Origin: Oxytropis ochrocephala
Taxonomy: Eukaryota; Streptophyta; Magnoliopsida; Fabales; Fabaceae
Assembly: GCA_020916435.1 (NCBI GenBank)
Contig: CM037090.1
Location: forward strand, 62,152,232 to 62,216,231
Reading direction: 5' to 3'
Length of the DNA: 64,000 bases
Position 1 is the first letter of the stretch. The number at the start of each line of letters is the position of its first letter. The notes beneath the pieces are model-generated. The model was given only the letters and a program-made list of their open reading frames with translations. It ran no database searches and had not been told where the DNA came from. A program made the translations under genes and the position numbers. This document shows, one piece after another, positions 10,455 through 21,984 of this stretch.

Positions 10455-12593
10455 TACTTAGCTACTGATAAGACTATATCCTAGTCTATACTTTATCATC
10501 AATATTTTACCTAATTTCGTTTTAGTGGATTCTAGAACTTGGGTGCTTCGCATTAGTATTCATAGGATCACTCTAAAGTTTCCAACGCTTGATTGACTAA
10601 GCAACCAAATAGCATGAAGAAGACTGATTAATTGACTTGTAACGTATAGATATACAAATATGTAAATAAAGCACAAAAGCAAACCTGGTTGGATGCATAT
10701 CTCATGCAGAAGGCACTGAGGTTCAAACAAAGAATATTTTATACATTAGATTATTGAAGTTTTCAACATATAAGCAATTTCTACATAGAAATGGTGGTCA
10801 TTCATACAATTGGAATAGAAACCAGAACAATATGCAAATAGAAAGAAAGTATATAAAGTAGTGGAATAAAAGCGATATAGCAGGGATTCATATTGAGAAA
10901 TCTTTCTTTCATACATACTTGATAATAAGTATAACATAGGAAATCAACACTATATGATTTCTTAACAATCAACTACTGATAAGACTATATCCTCTTATGA
11001 CCCTACAATCAATATTGAAAAACCAAAGCACAATCCAAAATCAGGACATAACCAAGGGTGTCAATCTTGTAAAGCATTTTACAACAAGCTCAAAGTTCAA
11101 ACAAAACTAGAAGAAGGGTGTCAATCTTGTAAAGCCCTGTTCAATGCAACAAAATATCTTAAATGATCGAACAAATTTTTTGATAAGGTAAGACAAAATC
11201 ATCTATATCTAATTGTCTATAACTAACAATAAGAGATAAATTTGTCGGTCCACATTCTAATGAACCTATCCAATAATTACTGGTCATAACCTATATAGTA
11301 TAGACACATGAAATATTAGTAAGAGGCTCTTTCCCCTAGACACCCAAGCAGAGACGAGAACCTCTAGTCTAGACTAAAAAAAAAAAGAAAGAAAATGAAG
11401 TAAAACACAGCATTACCTGATGAAATTGGATTATGAGGGCTAATGTGGAGCAGTCTATCTAGAACTCCTTTTTGAGCATTCACGTTGATGTGGTTCTTTA
11501 CTCGTACCTGAGAAATGGTTTAAGAGAACCAACCACAAGACAAAACACTTGTTATAATCATGTCAAATACTTATCATATGGTAACAACATCATAAAAAGT
11601 TAATGTAAGTAGTAGTCGTGAATCATAAATGTTTTATGCCGTACTGGCTGCAGAGTAAGAACCATATACCCGGGGTATCATCTCACCTGTAATGACCTTG
11701 ACCACTGCTGGGAAACCATTCCCCCAAATTAGAATTCAAATTTCTTAGCCTTTGATCTTGCCTATGGTTGGAAAACCTCCTCGAATCAAGACCCTAGTAG
11801 GTACCAGTTCAGAATTAGAGGAAAAAAACACTTTTATAGCTTCATTGTTGCAGCAAAAACCATAGTAAATAGCAGATTTGCAGCTGAAAAGGGTGGTATA
11901 GATGTTAACCTGGTGGTAAGATGGTAGGTTTGGCATGAAAAAACCAGTTCCATCACTAAACCTAGGAAGCCAAAATGTAACCTCACGCGAGGGAGGATGA
12001 GCAAGTGTGTGCAGAATCTCAGGAGCATATCCACTTCATTCCAATCAACACTAGCTGCCTGCTATTTCAAAGAAGTCATTGAGATGTGAAAAAAAACAAG
12101 AACGATTAAAGAAAGGCACGAAAACAAAGGATACAATCTTTTCTTCACATATCTGTTATGCCATTTAGAATCATCATATTTGTCAACAAACAAGATCCTT
12201 AAAACCAGTAATAATTGAATGAATGATTCTTAGGAGTGAGTACCATCTAGAGCTATAAGGTGGATACAGTATGTTATATGATATCCATATCAAATTGATT
12301 TCTCTTTCTCCCATTACTCCTACCCTTTCTAATAAAATCAATTTGTATAATCTGATATTGCACCTCAAGCCATCTTATTCTTAAAGGATCTTTTTCTCAG
12401 CCCACAAGCTTGCTTGGATTAAAGAAGAGTCTGTGCAGTGATCTTTACATCCAAATCCATAAACTTGACACCAAATATGAAACCAGAGAAGCAAAACAAA
12501 ACCAATTTCTCTTTGAGATTTAGCATGCAATGTAAACTTATAAGCTTGCTTGTAGTCAAGTGATACTAACCTGCTATTTCTCATCAGCCAGCA

Positions 12594-12772
12594 TCCTAGC
12601 AATTTCTCTGTAAAAACAAAGCTTCTTCATCAGCCAGTAGTAACATTAATTACAGCAAACATAAAGAGAAAACCAAAAAATCATAGTAGGAGGGAGACAA
12701 AACACTGTTAAAAATTCATAGTAGGAGGGAGACAAAGTACACATAGTAATAGTGAGTTTCAACTTATAAACC
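12594..12772. repeat. 179-bp direct repeat inside CACTA, copy 2
   Basis: It is nearly identical to 10276-10454. The 2.1 kb between the copies shows no recognisable gene. Such close copies point to an internal duplication of the element more recent than its other decay. Confidence 0.9.
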
Positions 12773-14469
12773 ACTCACATTAAACCTAGGTTTCCCCCAA
12801 GCATGTGAACTTCAAATTTGGGTGTTAGATGTGGTGGGGGACTCTAATATGTGGGGAAAAATAAACCCATTGATTGGACTTTCAAAGAAGACAAATATTA
12901 CAACAACCATATTGGAGTCAACACACTTGTATTTGTATGTATTGGAAAATAAAACAAGCATGTTTTTAATCTGAAAATCTGATCTGATCTTTATTGCTTC
13001 ACTTGATAACTAATATATACAATTGTAGCTGATATGGCTACAGAACCAACAATAAGAGGCTAACAAACTACTTAACTTTCTAACTGCATGTAAACTAACT
13101 GATGACAGCCATTAAGTTAAGCTAAAGCTAGTTTTTACAAGTAACACAAAGACCAAGATCAACATCTTTTAAATGCACGAATCAGATGAGAAATCTGTGA
13201 ATTCTGGTATAGAACTCACACAAATAACCATAGAACAAAGTAACTATCACAGAAAGTACCTGAAAATGAACTATCTCAGAATCCAAGTGCCTTTCTAGAT
13301 TCAATCCCAGTTGCCTGACCTTATATACTTTTACTTGTGGTAGATATATACCTTCAATATTGAATGGACGTGAGTGCCACGACTTTTGAACTAATATCTG
13401 TATGCTATGCTTTCATCAAACCAAATACTTAACGGATGCATCCAATCAAATACTTAACAAATACCTAATATCTGTATTATTCATTTTCAACACATTGGTC
13501 ATTTTTTCACCTTTTTGGCTTCAAATATTAATAGATTAATCTTGTTATCATTGTCCAAGTCTAGGATTGCAGAATCCAATCAGAATAAAATGAAACTTTA
13601 AATTGGTATTAATACAAATATAAACTTAAAACGGGTCTCTGCAAAGAAAGTCAAACAAACATCAATTGCTGGAGCTCATAATCAGCATTCAGGTATTTTC
13701 ATAAACACCAAATGATGAAACAAACATCAAGTTCTGGAGCTCATAATCAGCATTCAGTTATGAAGAAGGATTTTCATAACCAATCATTCACTAAGCATAA
13801 GAATAATCGATCAATCAATCATTCAAAACCAGGCCATGTATAACAGACACTAAATCAATCATTTTCACTAAGCATAATCAATCAATCAGGTATTTTCGTA
13901 AACACCAAATAATAAAACAAACAAGCAAGAAAACCACTCAGAATTTTGAAGAAAAAGTTTTAGGGTTTGAAGCGGTGGAAGAAGCGCAGCTTTAGGGTTC
14001 CAAATCTCACACTCAAGACGAAAACGCAAAAGATCAGCAGAACTCATAGCACGAAAATCACTCAAAATGTTGAAGAAAAAACGTTTGGTTCCAATTAGGT
14101 TACCTTCACGGAAGAAGACGAGCACAATCGGAGAAGACGAGCAAAAACACCGAACCAGAAAATAATCGCGCGATTTCTCAGTTTTTCTTTTGAATCGAAG
14201 CTTCACATTGTTGATTTCTGCGCGATGGAAGTTCGGAGGTCCTTCGTGCCTTCTCTCTCCACTGTCGAGCTCTCTCTCCTCGCGTTCTCTGTCTTGCGTT
14301 TTCTTTGTCGTGTTTTCTTTTTGTGGAAGAGGGAGGGTGTGAGGAACGAACGAACGTGAGGGAGGAGAAGGAACGGTGAAGGAAGTTCAGAGAGGGAGAG
14401 GGAGCGAACGAGAAAGAAAAAAAAGAAGAAGGAAGTGATATTATGAACGCGTATTGGGGTTTTAAGCGA

Positions 14470-14690
14470 AGGTCATTTGCGACGGGCTTGCCACGGCTTG
14501 TCCGTCGCAAATTTGCGACCGTTTTCTAAGTCCGTGGCAAACTCCAGCGGGAAACTTCGCGCCTCTTGCTTTTTATACATTGCCGTCGCAAGTCCGTGGC
14601 AAACGACAAACGAATTAATATCCGTCGCAAGTCCGTGGCAAACTACCGACGGAATAAAGTCCGTGGCAAATATTGGTGGCTAAATCAGAC
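14470..14690. repeat. CACTA subterminal repeats, right end
   Basis: Several copies of GTCCGTGGCAAA and CCGTCGCAA mirror the left-end array in inverted orientation. Confidence 0.8.
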
Positions 14691-14706
14691 TTTTCTTGTA
14701 GTGTAC

Positions 14707-16207
14707 CAGCCATTGTATCTCCTACCATAGATCCTAATTCAAGCCACGATAATACTACATCTATTACTAACCTACAGACTTCACCCCCAGCTACTGCTTT
14801 TGTTTCTGTTGAGCATCCAACAACTACACCAAATGTTCACCCCGTGCAAACTCGCTTTAAGAGTGGAATTGTAAAGCCTAAGATTTATCCCATCCTCCTT
14901 CTCACTATTGTTGAACCTTCTTCTGTTGACCAGGCTTTGTCCTCTCTCGAATGGAAGAAAGCTATGCAACAAGAATTTGATGCATTAATGGCTAACGACG
15001 CTTGGTCTCTTGTTCCCTTACCTTCAAGAAGGTTTGCTGTTGGTACAAAATGGTTGTTACACATTAAGGAAATTTCGGATGGATCCATTCACAAATACAA
15101 GACTCGATTGGTCGCAAAGGGTTTTCTCAAAAAATATGGTTGTGATTTTTTAGAAACTTTTGCTTGAGTTGTTAAGCCTGTTATAGTTAGAATAGTGCTC
15201 ACCCTAGCTCTAACCTACAAATGGCCTATCAAAGAGCTAGATGTCAACAATGTCCTCTTGAATGGACTTCTAACCGAAGAGGTTTACATGAAACAACCAA
15301 CTATTTTTGAGCAAGGTGATTTGAATCTTGTATGTAGGTTGCACAAGGCTATTTATGGTCTCAAACAAGCCCCTCGAACCTCGTATGATAAGCTTACCCA
15401 TACTTTGGTACAATTTGGCTTTTTGCAAGCAAATTTGATCCTTCATTGATGGTTTTACAACAAAAATGGTAGTTGTGTGTATTTCCTGATTATATGGATG
15501 ATCCCTCACTTTATCGCTCTATTGAATTGGTTCTCTTCAGTATGCCACTATTACTAGATCTGAGATTTGCTATGCTTTGAATAAAGCTTGTCAGTACATG
15601 TCTCAACCTTTGGATACTAATTGGGCAGCCGTGCAAAAAATTCTCCGCTATCTCAAAAGCACCCTTAATTTGGGTCTTGTTCTCCAACAGCTCTAACTCA
15701 CTTCCCTCTTGTTCTTTAGGCTTATTGTGATGATGATTTGGCCTCAGATGTTGATGATAGGAGGTCCACTTCGGGTGCTCGTCTTTTTCTTGGGCTCGAT
15801 CTTATTTCTTGGTGGTCCAAGAAACAGACTCTTGTTGATGAGTCCAACATTGAGGCTGAGTATAGGAGTTTGGCACTTTCTTCCTCAGAAGTATTATGGG
15901 TTCAGTATTACTTCAAGAACTACGAGTGTCCTTATCTACTCCAGTTAAATATTGCGACAATCAGAGTACTGTTGCTCTTAGTCATAATCCTATTTTTCAT
16001 TCCCGGACTAAGCACATGGAGCTTGACATTTTCTTTGTTCGAGAGAAGGTACTCAACAAGTCTCTTATTGTTACTTATGATCCCGCTGAAGCCCATCTTG
16101 TTGACATTCTCACTTAACCTTTGTCCAAGTTGCACTTCCGTGCCCTGAGAGACAGACTCACTATTTGTATAGCCTAAGTCAGCTCATACCCAGAGTTTGC
16201 GGGGGAG
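14707..16207 (+). pseudogene. Ty1/copia reverse transcriptase and RNase H, right part
   Basis: This continues the copia polyprotein after the CACTA insertion. Reverse transcriptase phrases appear in order: EWKKAMQQEFDALMANDAWSL, YKTRLVAKGF, WPIKELDVNNVLLNGLL, EEVYMKQP, LVCRLHKAIYGLKQAPR. An in-frame TGA follows FLETFA. The catalytic YVDD region is missing after about 15449 through a deletion. Then come SLYRSIE, QYATITRSEICYALNKAC, the RNase H phrases DDRRSTSGARLFLGLDLISWW, IEAEYRSLALSSSEVLWVQ and HSRTKHMELDIFFVREKVLN, and an ending like LVDILT. Frames change several times. It is a dead, fairly old copy. Confidence 0.85.
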
Positions 16208-16470
16208 TATTAAAGGTTTAACTATGGTAAAGTGACTGTATGATTGTGTACAGTTACTATTCTACATTTAAGTATACAATTCCTATTTTCTGTCTTGAAG
16301 TGCTGAGCAAGTAATTTGTTGAAGTACTCAACAAGTAATTTGTTGAAGTGGACAGCAAGTAAACCTCTTGCATAAAAGTAGAGGCGCCGTACATGCAAAT
16401 TGCAATGAAATGAAATATTAATATATTCACAGAAGCAGAGAAATATATATGTCACGTTCTAATTTTATCA
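16208..16470 (+). mobile_element. Probable 3' LTR of the copia element
   Basis: The polypurine tract GCGGGGGAGTA at about 16199 directly follows the end of RNase H, the usual position before a copia 3' LTR. The following AT-rich segment begins TATTAAAGG and may end near TTTTATCA at 16470. There is no second LTR to align, so the ends are approximate. Confidence 0.45.
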
Positions 16471-16926
16471 AATATTTGTCAAAAAAAATGTAAAATTTTC
16501 AATAATATCTAACTGAAATTGAATGTTGAAGAAGAATTTATGATATTAGGTTTCCATAATAAACTTTTCACTTGTTTCAAGAAATATTCAATTACACCAA
16601 AAGTATATAACTTTCCATTAATCCTTTGCATTTTCTGAAAACAAAAGTATTATTAACATCATCAAATATGTTTTTTTAAGTATTATTGCATCAATCCTAC
16701 TACAATTATTCAATATCATATATTTATCTAATTAAGACCTTAGTTCTTTTATATTTTATATATTTAGAGCAAGTATAAAATTTGGATTTTAGACTAGGAA
16801 ATTAAAAATATTATTTTCAATTTTAAAAGAAATAAATTATATAGCAAGGAATTTCTTATTAAATAAGGTATTAGCTAGATGAAATTATAGGATAGAATAA
16901 CCAATATATCCAATTTTTAATATTTG

Positions 16927-17010
<84 letters not shown>

Positions 17011-17583
17011 CACACACATATATATTTTACAAATATTTTAAATATTATATATGAATATCTACATAATCATTTAAAAGAATATTGTATACATGTGCATAGC
17101 ACATGCAAGTACGATAAATGTCATATCTACAAATTATTGGTACCTAAAACCGATAACATCGAATTACACAAATAAACAAAACAAATATACCAAATATATC
17201 ATTGATTTTTCATGTAGTGTAGAAATTCTATTTAATGTTATGTATAGAATAAAAACAAAAATTGCATTTTATTTAAGGATGACCCACCATTGTAGTACGG
17301 GCCATAACAACCCTTGACGAATTCCACCACATCAATACCAAAAATACATGATGATGAGAAACACAATGCAAATAGTGAGTACAGCACATTTTCATTAGAC
17401 GTACAACACAGGAATGCATGCCTTCTGTTGCTTCTAGATTCATCATCATAATTCCCAATCATCAACAACAACAATTATCACGTATCACAAATGAGCTAAA
17501 GAGCCAAATTAAGAAGAAAACCCCTCATCATTACCCCCTCATCAAGAATTCATTAGCATCAAATTAATAGCAAGAAAGAAAAT
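16471..17583. other. AT-rich intergenic region upstream of the ANTH gene, with (TA)n
   Basis: No coding sequence was recognised. It contains a (TA)n microsatellite (16930-17001). The last 300 bases should include the promoter and 5' leader of the ANTH-domain gene. No TATA box could be assigned with confidence. Confidence 0.4.
16930..17001. repeat. (TA)n microsatellite, about 70 bp
   Basis: Uninterrupted TA dinucleotides, followed by a short TGTATG run. Confidence 0.95.
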
Positions 17584-18738
17584 ATGAAGATATGGAAAAG
17601 GGCCACGGGAGCTCTGAAGGACAAATACAGCATTTGGGTTGCAAAGCTATCACCATATGGTCCATGTAGAAACCCTGATCTTGAAACCATTGTTATCAAA
17701 GCCACAAGCCATGATGAACAATGCATGGATTACAAGTACGTTCAAAGAGTTTTCCAATGGCTACGTACATCACCTTTATATCTTAAACCTCTTTTATGTG
17801 CAATTTCTATGAGAATGGAAAAGACTCGTAGTTGGGTTGTGGCACTCAAAGGGTTAATATTAATTCATGGGGTTTTTCATTTTGAGTTACCAATGGTACA
17901 CAAAATGGGAAGATTACCATTTGATTTATCACATTTTCGTGACGGACATGTAAACCCTGAAAAGGGTTGGGTTTATAATGCTTTTGTTCGTTCATATTTT
18001 GCATATTTGGATCAAAGATCAGCACTTGTTAGAATAGAGACAAAGAAAGAAATCAAAAGTGGGAAAAAACATGAAGAAATAATATTAATGGAAGAGTTAA
18101 GAAATTTGGAGAAGTTACAACGTTTGATTGAATTGCTTTTACAAATTAAACCTAAGAGGGAAAGCATGAATGTTGTTCTTATACTTGAAGCTATGGATTG
18201 TGTAATGGATGAGATATTAGAAGTTTATGGGAAATTTAGCAAAGAGATTCATCGTGTTTTGTTTAGGGTTATTGATATAGGTGGTAAACAAGAAGCAAGA
18301 GTTGCTCTTGAAGTTGTAAAACAAACAGAATTACAAGGTGATAAATTATGTTTATACTTTGAGTTTTGTAGAGAAATTGGTGTTTTGAATACTTCTGAGT
18401 GTCCCAATATTGTGAAGGTATCTGAAAAAGATATTCATGAGCTTCAAAGAATAATAAATGGGGTTCCTGAAAATCATGAGAAGGCTATTGTGGTTAGAGA
18501 TTGTGGTGCAATAGCTTCAGTTTCAGCTCCTGAGAATGGTTTGAGGACTGTGATAACTCATCAATGGGAGGTATTTGATGATGAAATAATAGTTGCAGAT
18601 GGGAAAGAACATGAACCTAGTGCATCTTATGCTACAAGTATTATACACACAACTAATCCTTTTGTGGAATTTAATTATAGTCTAGTACCTTATGTTCCTG
18701 TTCAAAATTATGATTTACCAGATCTAATTAGTTTGTAG
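17584..18738 (+). CDS. ANTH-domain putative clathrin assembly protein (At1g25240/At1g68110-like)
   Basis: This intact 384-residue single-exon gene encodes an ANTH-domain protein of the AP180/CALM type, predicted to help recruit clathrin to phosphoinositide-containing membranes during endocytic vesicle formation. The N-terminus (MKIWKRATGALKDKYSIW, then DLETIVIKATSHDEQCMDYK) lines up with the plant At1g25240 subgroup. ANTH-type phrases follow: RTSPLYLKPLLCAISMRMEK, RSWVVALKGLILIHG, LPFDLSHFRDG and VRSYFAYLD, up to about residue 150, then helical sequence (LILEAMDCVMDEILEVYGKF) to about residue 300. The acidic tail holds NPF at about residue 361, a potential EH-domain-binding motif. The start is the first ATG, at the position expected for the family. 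The basic lipid-binding KATxH motif is present, but the PKxKH part is replaced by CMDYKY, so phosphoinositide binding may be weak. Subgroup assignment is from memory. Confidence 0.9.
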   Translation: MKIWKRATGALKDKYSIWVAKLSPYGPCRNPDLETIVIKATSHDEQCMDYKYVQRVFQWLRTSPLYLKPLLCAISMRMEKTRSWVVALKGLILIHGVFHFELPMVHKMGRLPFDLSHFRDGHVNPEKGWVYNAFVRSYFAYLDQRSALVRIETKKEIKSGKKHEEIILMEELRNLEKLQRLIELLLQIKPKRESMNVVLILEAMDCVMDEILEVYGKFSKEIHRVLFRVIDIGGKQEARVALEVVKQTELQGDKLCLYFEFCREIGVLNTSECPNIVKVSEKDIHELQRIINGVPENHEKAIVVRDCGAIASVSAPENGLRTVITHQWEVFDDEIIVADGKEHEPSASYATSIIHTTNPFVEFNYSLVPYVPVQNYDLPDLISL

Positions 18739-18792
18739 TATGTTAGATTATTATATGATTCCATTTTTACTTTGTAAGACTTGTTATGTAAT

Positions 18793-18868
<76 letters not shown>

Positions 18869-19056
18869 TGGAAATGGAAATGAAAAAATGAAAAAAAGTT
18901 AGGGTAATGTAATTTTATATATGTAGTTTCAGCTTTTCACATTAGCTTGTTCTTTTGTTTTCTTTTCTTAGGTATTGGGAATATAAATTTCTAACATGAC
19001 CCATTTCTAATTGGGCTCACCTAGAGTATCTTCCTCTCTAGAGATATTTCACTCGC
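18739..19056. other. 3' flank of the ANTH gene with (TA)n
   Basis: This AT-rich flank contains a (TA)n tract at 18795-18865, about 60 bp after the stop codon and possibly within the transcript's 3' end. No gene is seen. Confidence 0.5.
18795..18865. repeat. (TA)n microsatellite, about 70 bp
   Basis: Uninterrupted TA run just downstream of the ANTH gene stop codon. Confidence 0.95.
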
Positions 19057-19475
19057 CTTTTTTTTAATGGCAAACTTATATTATTAAAAACTAGGGGTAC
19101 AAGAGTATCCGAACCCATACAATTAAATTAACCAAGATACAAAATAAAATTTGAAAAAACATAAACTACTAACCATGATAACTGCTTTGAAACACACAAA
19201 AATACCTCCACCCATCACTCATAGTAAAGACAATTGAAGCAACTTCACATCTCGCTAAAAATTATCTCCAAGACAAATTTTTAATCCTCTCTAAAGCCTG
19301 GACACTGTCGACTGGCGCACCTGCAAAAATACAACTGTCCCAATCCTCCCAAAGGACCCATATAATGCATGTCAGATCAAAGCCACCCAGTGCTTGCACA
19401 AATCGAGAGGGGGACACCACAGGTGAGGAATAAGTGTATAAAAGACGTCTGGTACTCAGCTAAAAAGACACATGT

Positions 19476-19480
19476 AGTAG
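19476..19480. repeat. TRIM target-site duplication, left (AGTAG)
   Basis: AGTAG at 19476-19480 is repeated exactly at 19959-19963, directly outside the two LTRs. Confidence 0.85.
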
Positions 19481-19958
19481 TGTTGAGAATTCAAGTGTGA
19501 GTGGTTAGTCCCACATCGGCTAGGAATGAGTTAAATGGAGGGATATAAGAGGGGACCCATATACCTAATGCCTTAAGGTTTTGGGTGGAGATGTGGCGTT
19601 CAGGTTTCTTTGTGGTTCAGATCATTAGCTTGGTGTTGCTCCCGGTGCTCCCCAGAGTCCCCAGCAAGTGGTATCAGAGCCCAAGTTTTGCTTGGTGGGA
19701 GGAGCGGGAAGTGGATCCTAGTTTGATCAATGTTAGCAATGTGGAGGACCCACACTTAAGGGGGAGATTGTTGGGAATTCAAGTGTGATTGGTTAGTCCC
19801 ACATCGAATAGGAATGAGCTAAATGAAGGGGATATAAGAGAGGGGACCCATTTACCTAATGCCTTAAGGTTTTGGGTGGAGATGTCGCGCCCAGGTCTCT
19901 TTGTGGTCTAGGGAATTAGCCCAGTGTTGCTCTAGGTGCTCTCCTAGACTCCCCAATA
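19481..19958 (+). mobile_element. TRIM (terminal-repeat retrotransposon in miniature), 478 bp, complete
   Basis: Two direct terminal repeats, 19481-19666 (186 bp) and 19769-19958 (190 bp), both begin TGTTG.GAATTCAAGTGTGA and contain GGTTAGTCCCACATCG. Between them lies about 100 bp with a primer-binding site TGGTATCAGAGC (19669-19680, initiator-Met tRNA type) and the polypurine tract AAGGGGGAGATT just before the second repeat. A 5-bp duplication AGTAG flanks it. There is no coding capacity, so it depends on other elements for transposition. The LTRs differ at around 20 positions including small indels, so the insertion is not very recent. I saw no 5S-like promoter, so it is not Cassandra. Confidence 0.88.
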
Positions 19959-20225
19959 AGTAGCACTGACATCATTATTAGTAACCCTAAACAGATTCTC
20001 CCTGTAGAGTATCCTATCAAGAATAAATTTCCATGAGAAAGAAATTGCCTTAGAGGGGGAGTTAAGCTCCTCCAAAGAGGACGAAACACAAATGTTCGGT
20101 GAACCGAAAGGCTAGAGACCCGATTGGAGTCAGCTGATAAGAAGGAATAGGCCGATTTAACTGAGTAAATCTCATCGGTCTGCCTCCTCCAAAGAGACAC
20201 ATCCGGCTTCAGAGAAGGAAGGAGA

Positions 20226-21984
20226 TGTGGTATTAGAGATTATAAATTTAGAGTCTAATTTCATCTTCATTTAATTCTATCTTTAATTATTAGAGATGAT
20301 AAATTTATAGTCTATTTTCAAAATGCTAGTAAGTTAGATCCTTAGTATTGACTACAAATTTCTTCTCGCTGTGGTGATTAACTAAAAAGATCAAATATTG
20401 CTAGAGATGATTTTGGTTTCAGAAAAATCAGAAATTAAAAAAAAGTTCTAGGATTATAGGTTTCATCTCAACGATAGATTTAATTTATAAAGCCAATATT
20501 TTCTCTGAATTATTGGTATAAGGTATTTTCAAAAAAAAATTATGACTAATGTCTTTTTTCAAAGTATAAAAGTGTATTTTGAGCTGACAATCAAGCCTAT
20601 TTTCATGGTTGATTATTAGCAAAACATATTAAGCATAATACCTTTTCATTATCTCAAGAGATTCAAAACTACTTCATTTTTTGATCATCTTGTCCAATGA
20701 TATAGTTCGAACATTAACTTTCACCTTTTAGTTCATCATTTGATGTATCAGATAATTAGTAAATTGAAGGACGATAGAATTGAATTGGAATGCCAAACCA
20801 CATAAAATAAAGGATAAAATTGAGATTATAGGAACCTATCATTTGATTATCCACAATCCCAAGAAAAAACAGTCTACTCACACAAGATTGAAATGTAAAC
20901 AACAAAACTCAAATTAAACAGTCCGAAAATAAATATTAAAAGATGAAGGGAAAAGAAAGGGAAAACGAAATTTTATTTATAAACTAAAGCTACTTGAACA
21001 AAAGCTAAAGAAAGACAAAGTTTTGTTAAGACATGAGAGGAAGATGATCAATTTTGTGGCCTTCTAGGCCTCTATTTATAGCCTAATTCTACCCTAATTA
21101 AGTCCATTTACATCTCCTTAAAGATCCATAAAAATTTGCCCTTTGTAATTGCTTCTGATTGCTTCTTTAGTCTTCCACTTGATTTCCATGAATAATGACA
21201 ATAATATTTGAACATTCTAAGTAATAATCATCCACTTTTTTACTTAATTCATCAACTCTTTGACTCCATTTTCTATCGCACAAAACATAAAGCAAAAGGT
21301 AATAAAACAAAACAAAACAAAAATAAAAATAAACTAATAGTAAAGCCTATTAAAATAAGATAAAAAACAAGTTAAATTCTCACTTAGCAGTTTCCCAAAC
21401 TTTGTATAAGAGATTTGGAGGAGTTGCTGCTTTTACAACTCGTGACCAGGCAGTTAAAACATGGTGGAATTACCATGATTGTTAATGACTCGTATTACAT
21501 ACTCTTCTGTAATTGTTTTGGTACAAGATTGATGGCCTCTTTGTTATGAAAATTGGCCATTTCTTTGCTTTTCAATTTGGATTCTGGTTGTAACTTATAT
21601 TTTTTGTATTTTTGAGTTTATGAAATATGGGAATAAATTGTGTGAATTTCGTGGGTTATAATTTTGGAAGCTAAACAAGAAATAATCTATTGTTTAATTC
21701 ATGAAGAAGATGAGTGTGAAGGTAAGGGGCGCCCTTGTCTAATCCAAAATTAGGATAAACCTATGAATGTAAGGATGGCCACAAGAAAAGGAGTTCTTGA
21801 TATGATCAAATAAAATGATCTAATCCAGAACCTAGAGAGTATGAACTCAAAATATTGATAAAATCTTTGTTGACCCTTAAGCTACACTTGAACTTCCTAT
21901 TTGTAGTAAGTGGAGTGTTTGTTGTTACAAAGAAGGAAGACCAAAAGTTATTACAAATTCCTAGCTATGAAATTCGAAATATGA
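20226..21984 (-). other. Degenerate LTR-like sequence (Tat/Athila style), no gene
   Basis: Between about 20700 and 21400 the minus strand reads like an old gypsy LTR and leader. It has a TATA-like GGCTATAAATAGAGGCC near 21070, then a long T-rich leader and a CTTGGGATTGTGGATAATCA phrase common in plant Athila/Tat LTRs. No partner LTR or ORF was found. The rest is AT-rich and unassigned. Confidence 0.3.

Larger units (their letters stand above)
9672..14703. mobile_element. CACTA (En/Spm-type) transposon, 5,032 bp, apparently non-autonomous
   Basis: The left end is CACTACAAGAAAA and the right end TTTTCTTGTAGTG, a perfect 13-bp terminal inverted repeat of the CACTA class, with the 3-bp duplication TAC outside. 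The first 260 and last 240 bases are packed with the subterminal motifs CCGTGGCAAA and CCGTCGCAAA in both orientations. I found no transposase-like protein in the interior. It is AT-rich and holds a duplicated 179-bp segment and smaller local repeats, which suggests a deletion derivative mobilised in trans. Orientation cannot be assigned without a gene. Confidence 0.85.
19057..20225 (-). pseudogene. L1-type LINE 3' remnant (zinc-knuckle/zf-RVT end of ORF2), interrupted by a TRIM
   Basis: On the minus strand the reading KPDVSLWRRQTDEIYSVKSA is the usual zf-RVT start after a plant L1 reverse transcriptase. If the TRIM and one AGTAG copy are removed, the sequence continues through a Cys-rich phrase ending HLFLTC, as expected for that domain. 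Further on, VLWEDWDSCIFAGAPVDSV and ALERIKNLSWR match L1 C-terminal ends. The copy finishes in an A tail (T run at 19057-19064 on the plus strand). It is 5'-truncated and carries stops and frameshifts. Confidence 0.7.

Noticed and set aside
13886..14510. Two minus-strand ORFs (106 and 110 codons) near the CACTA right end
   Set aside because: They overlap subterminal repeats and pyrimidine-rich sequence and show no transposase or other family motif.
19585..19788. 67-codon plus-strand ORF over the TRIM
   Set aside because: It spans the primer-binding site and both LTR parts; no coding capacity is expected in a TRIM and no domain is visible.
19481..19958. TRIM considered as Cassandra (5S-carrying) element
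   Set aside because: I could not find 5S rRNA internal promoter boxes in the terminal repeats.
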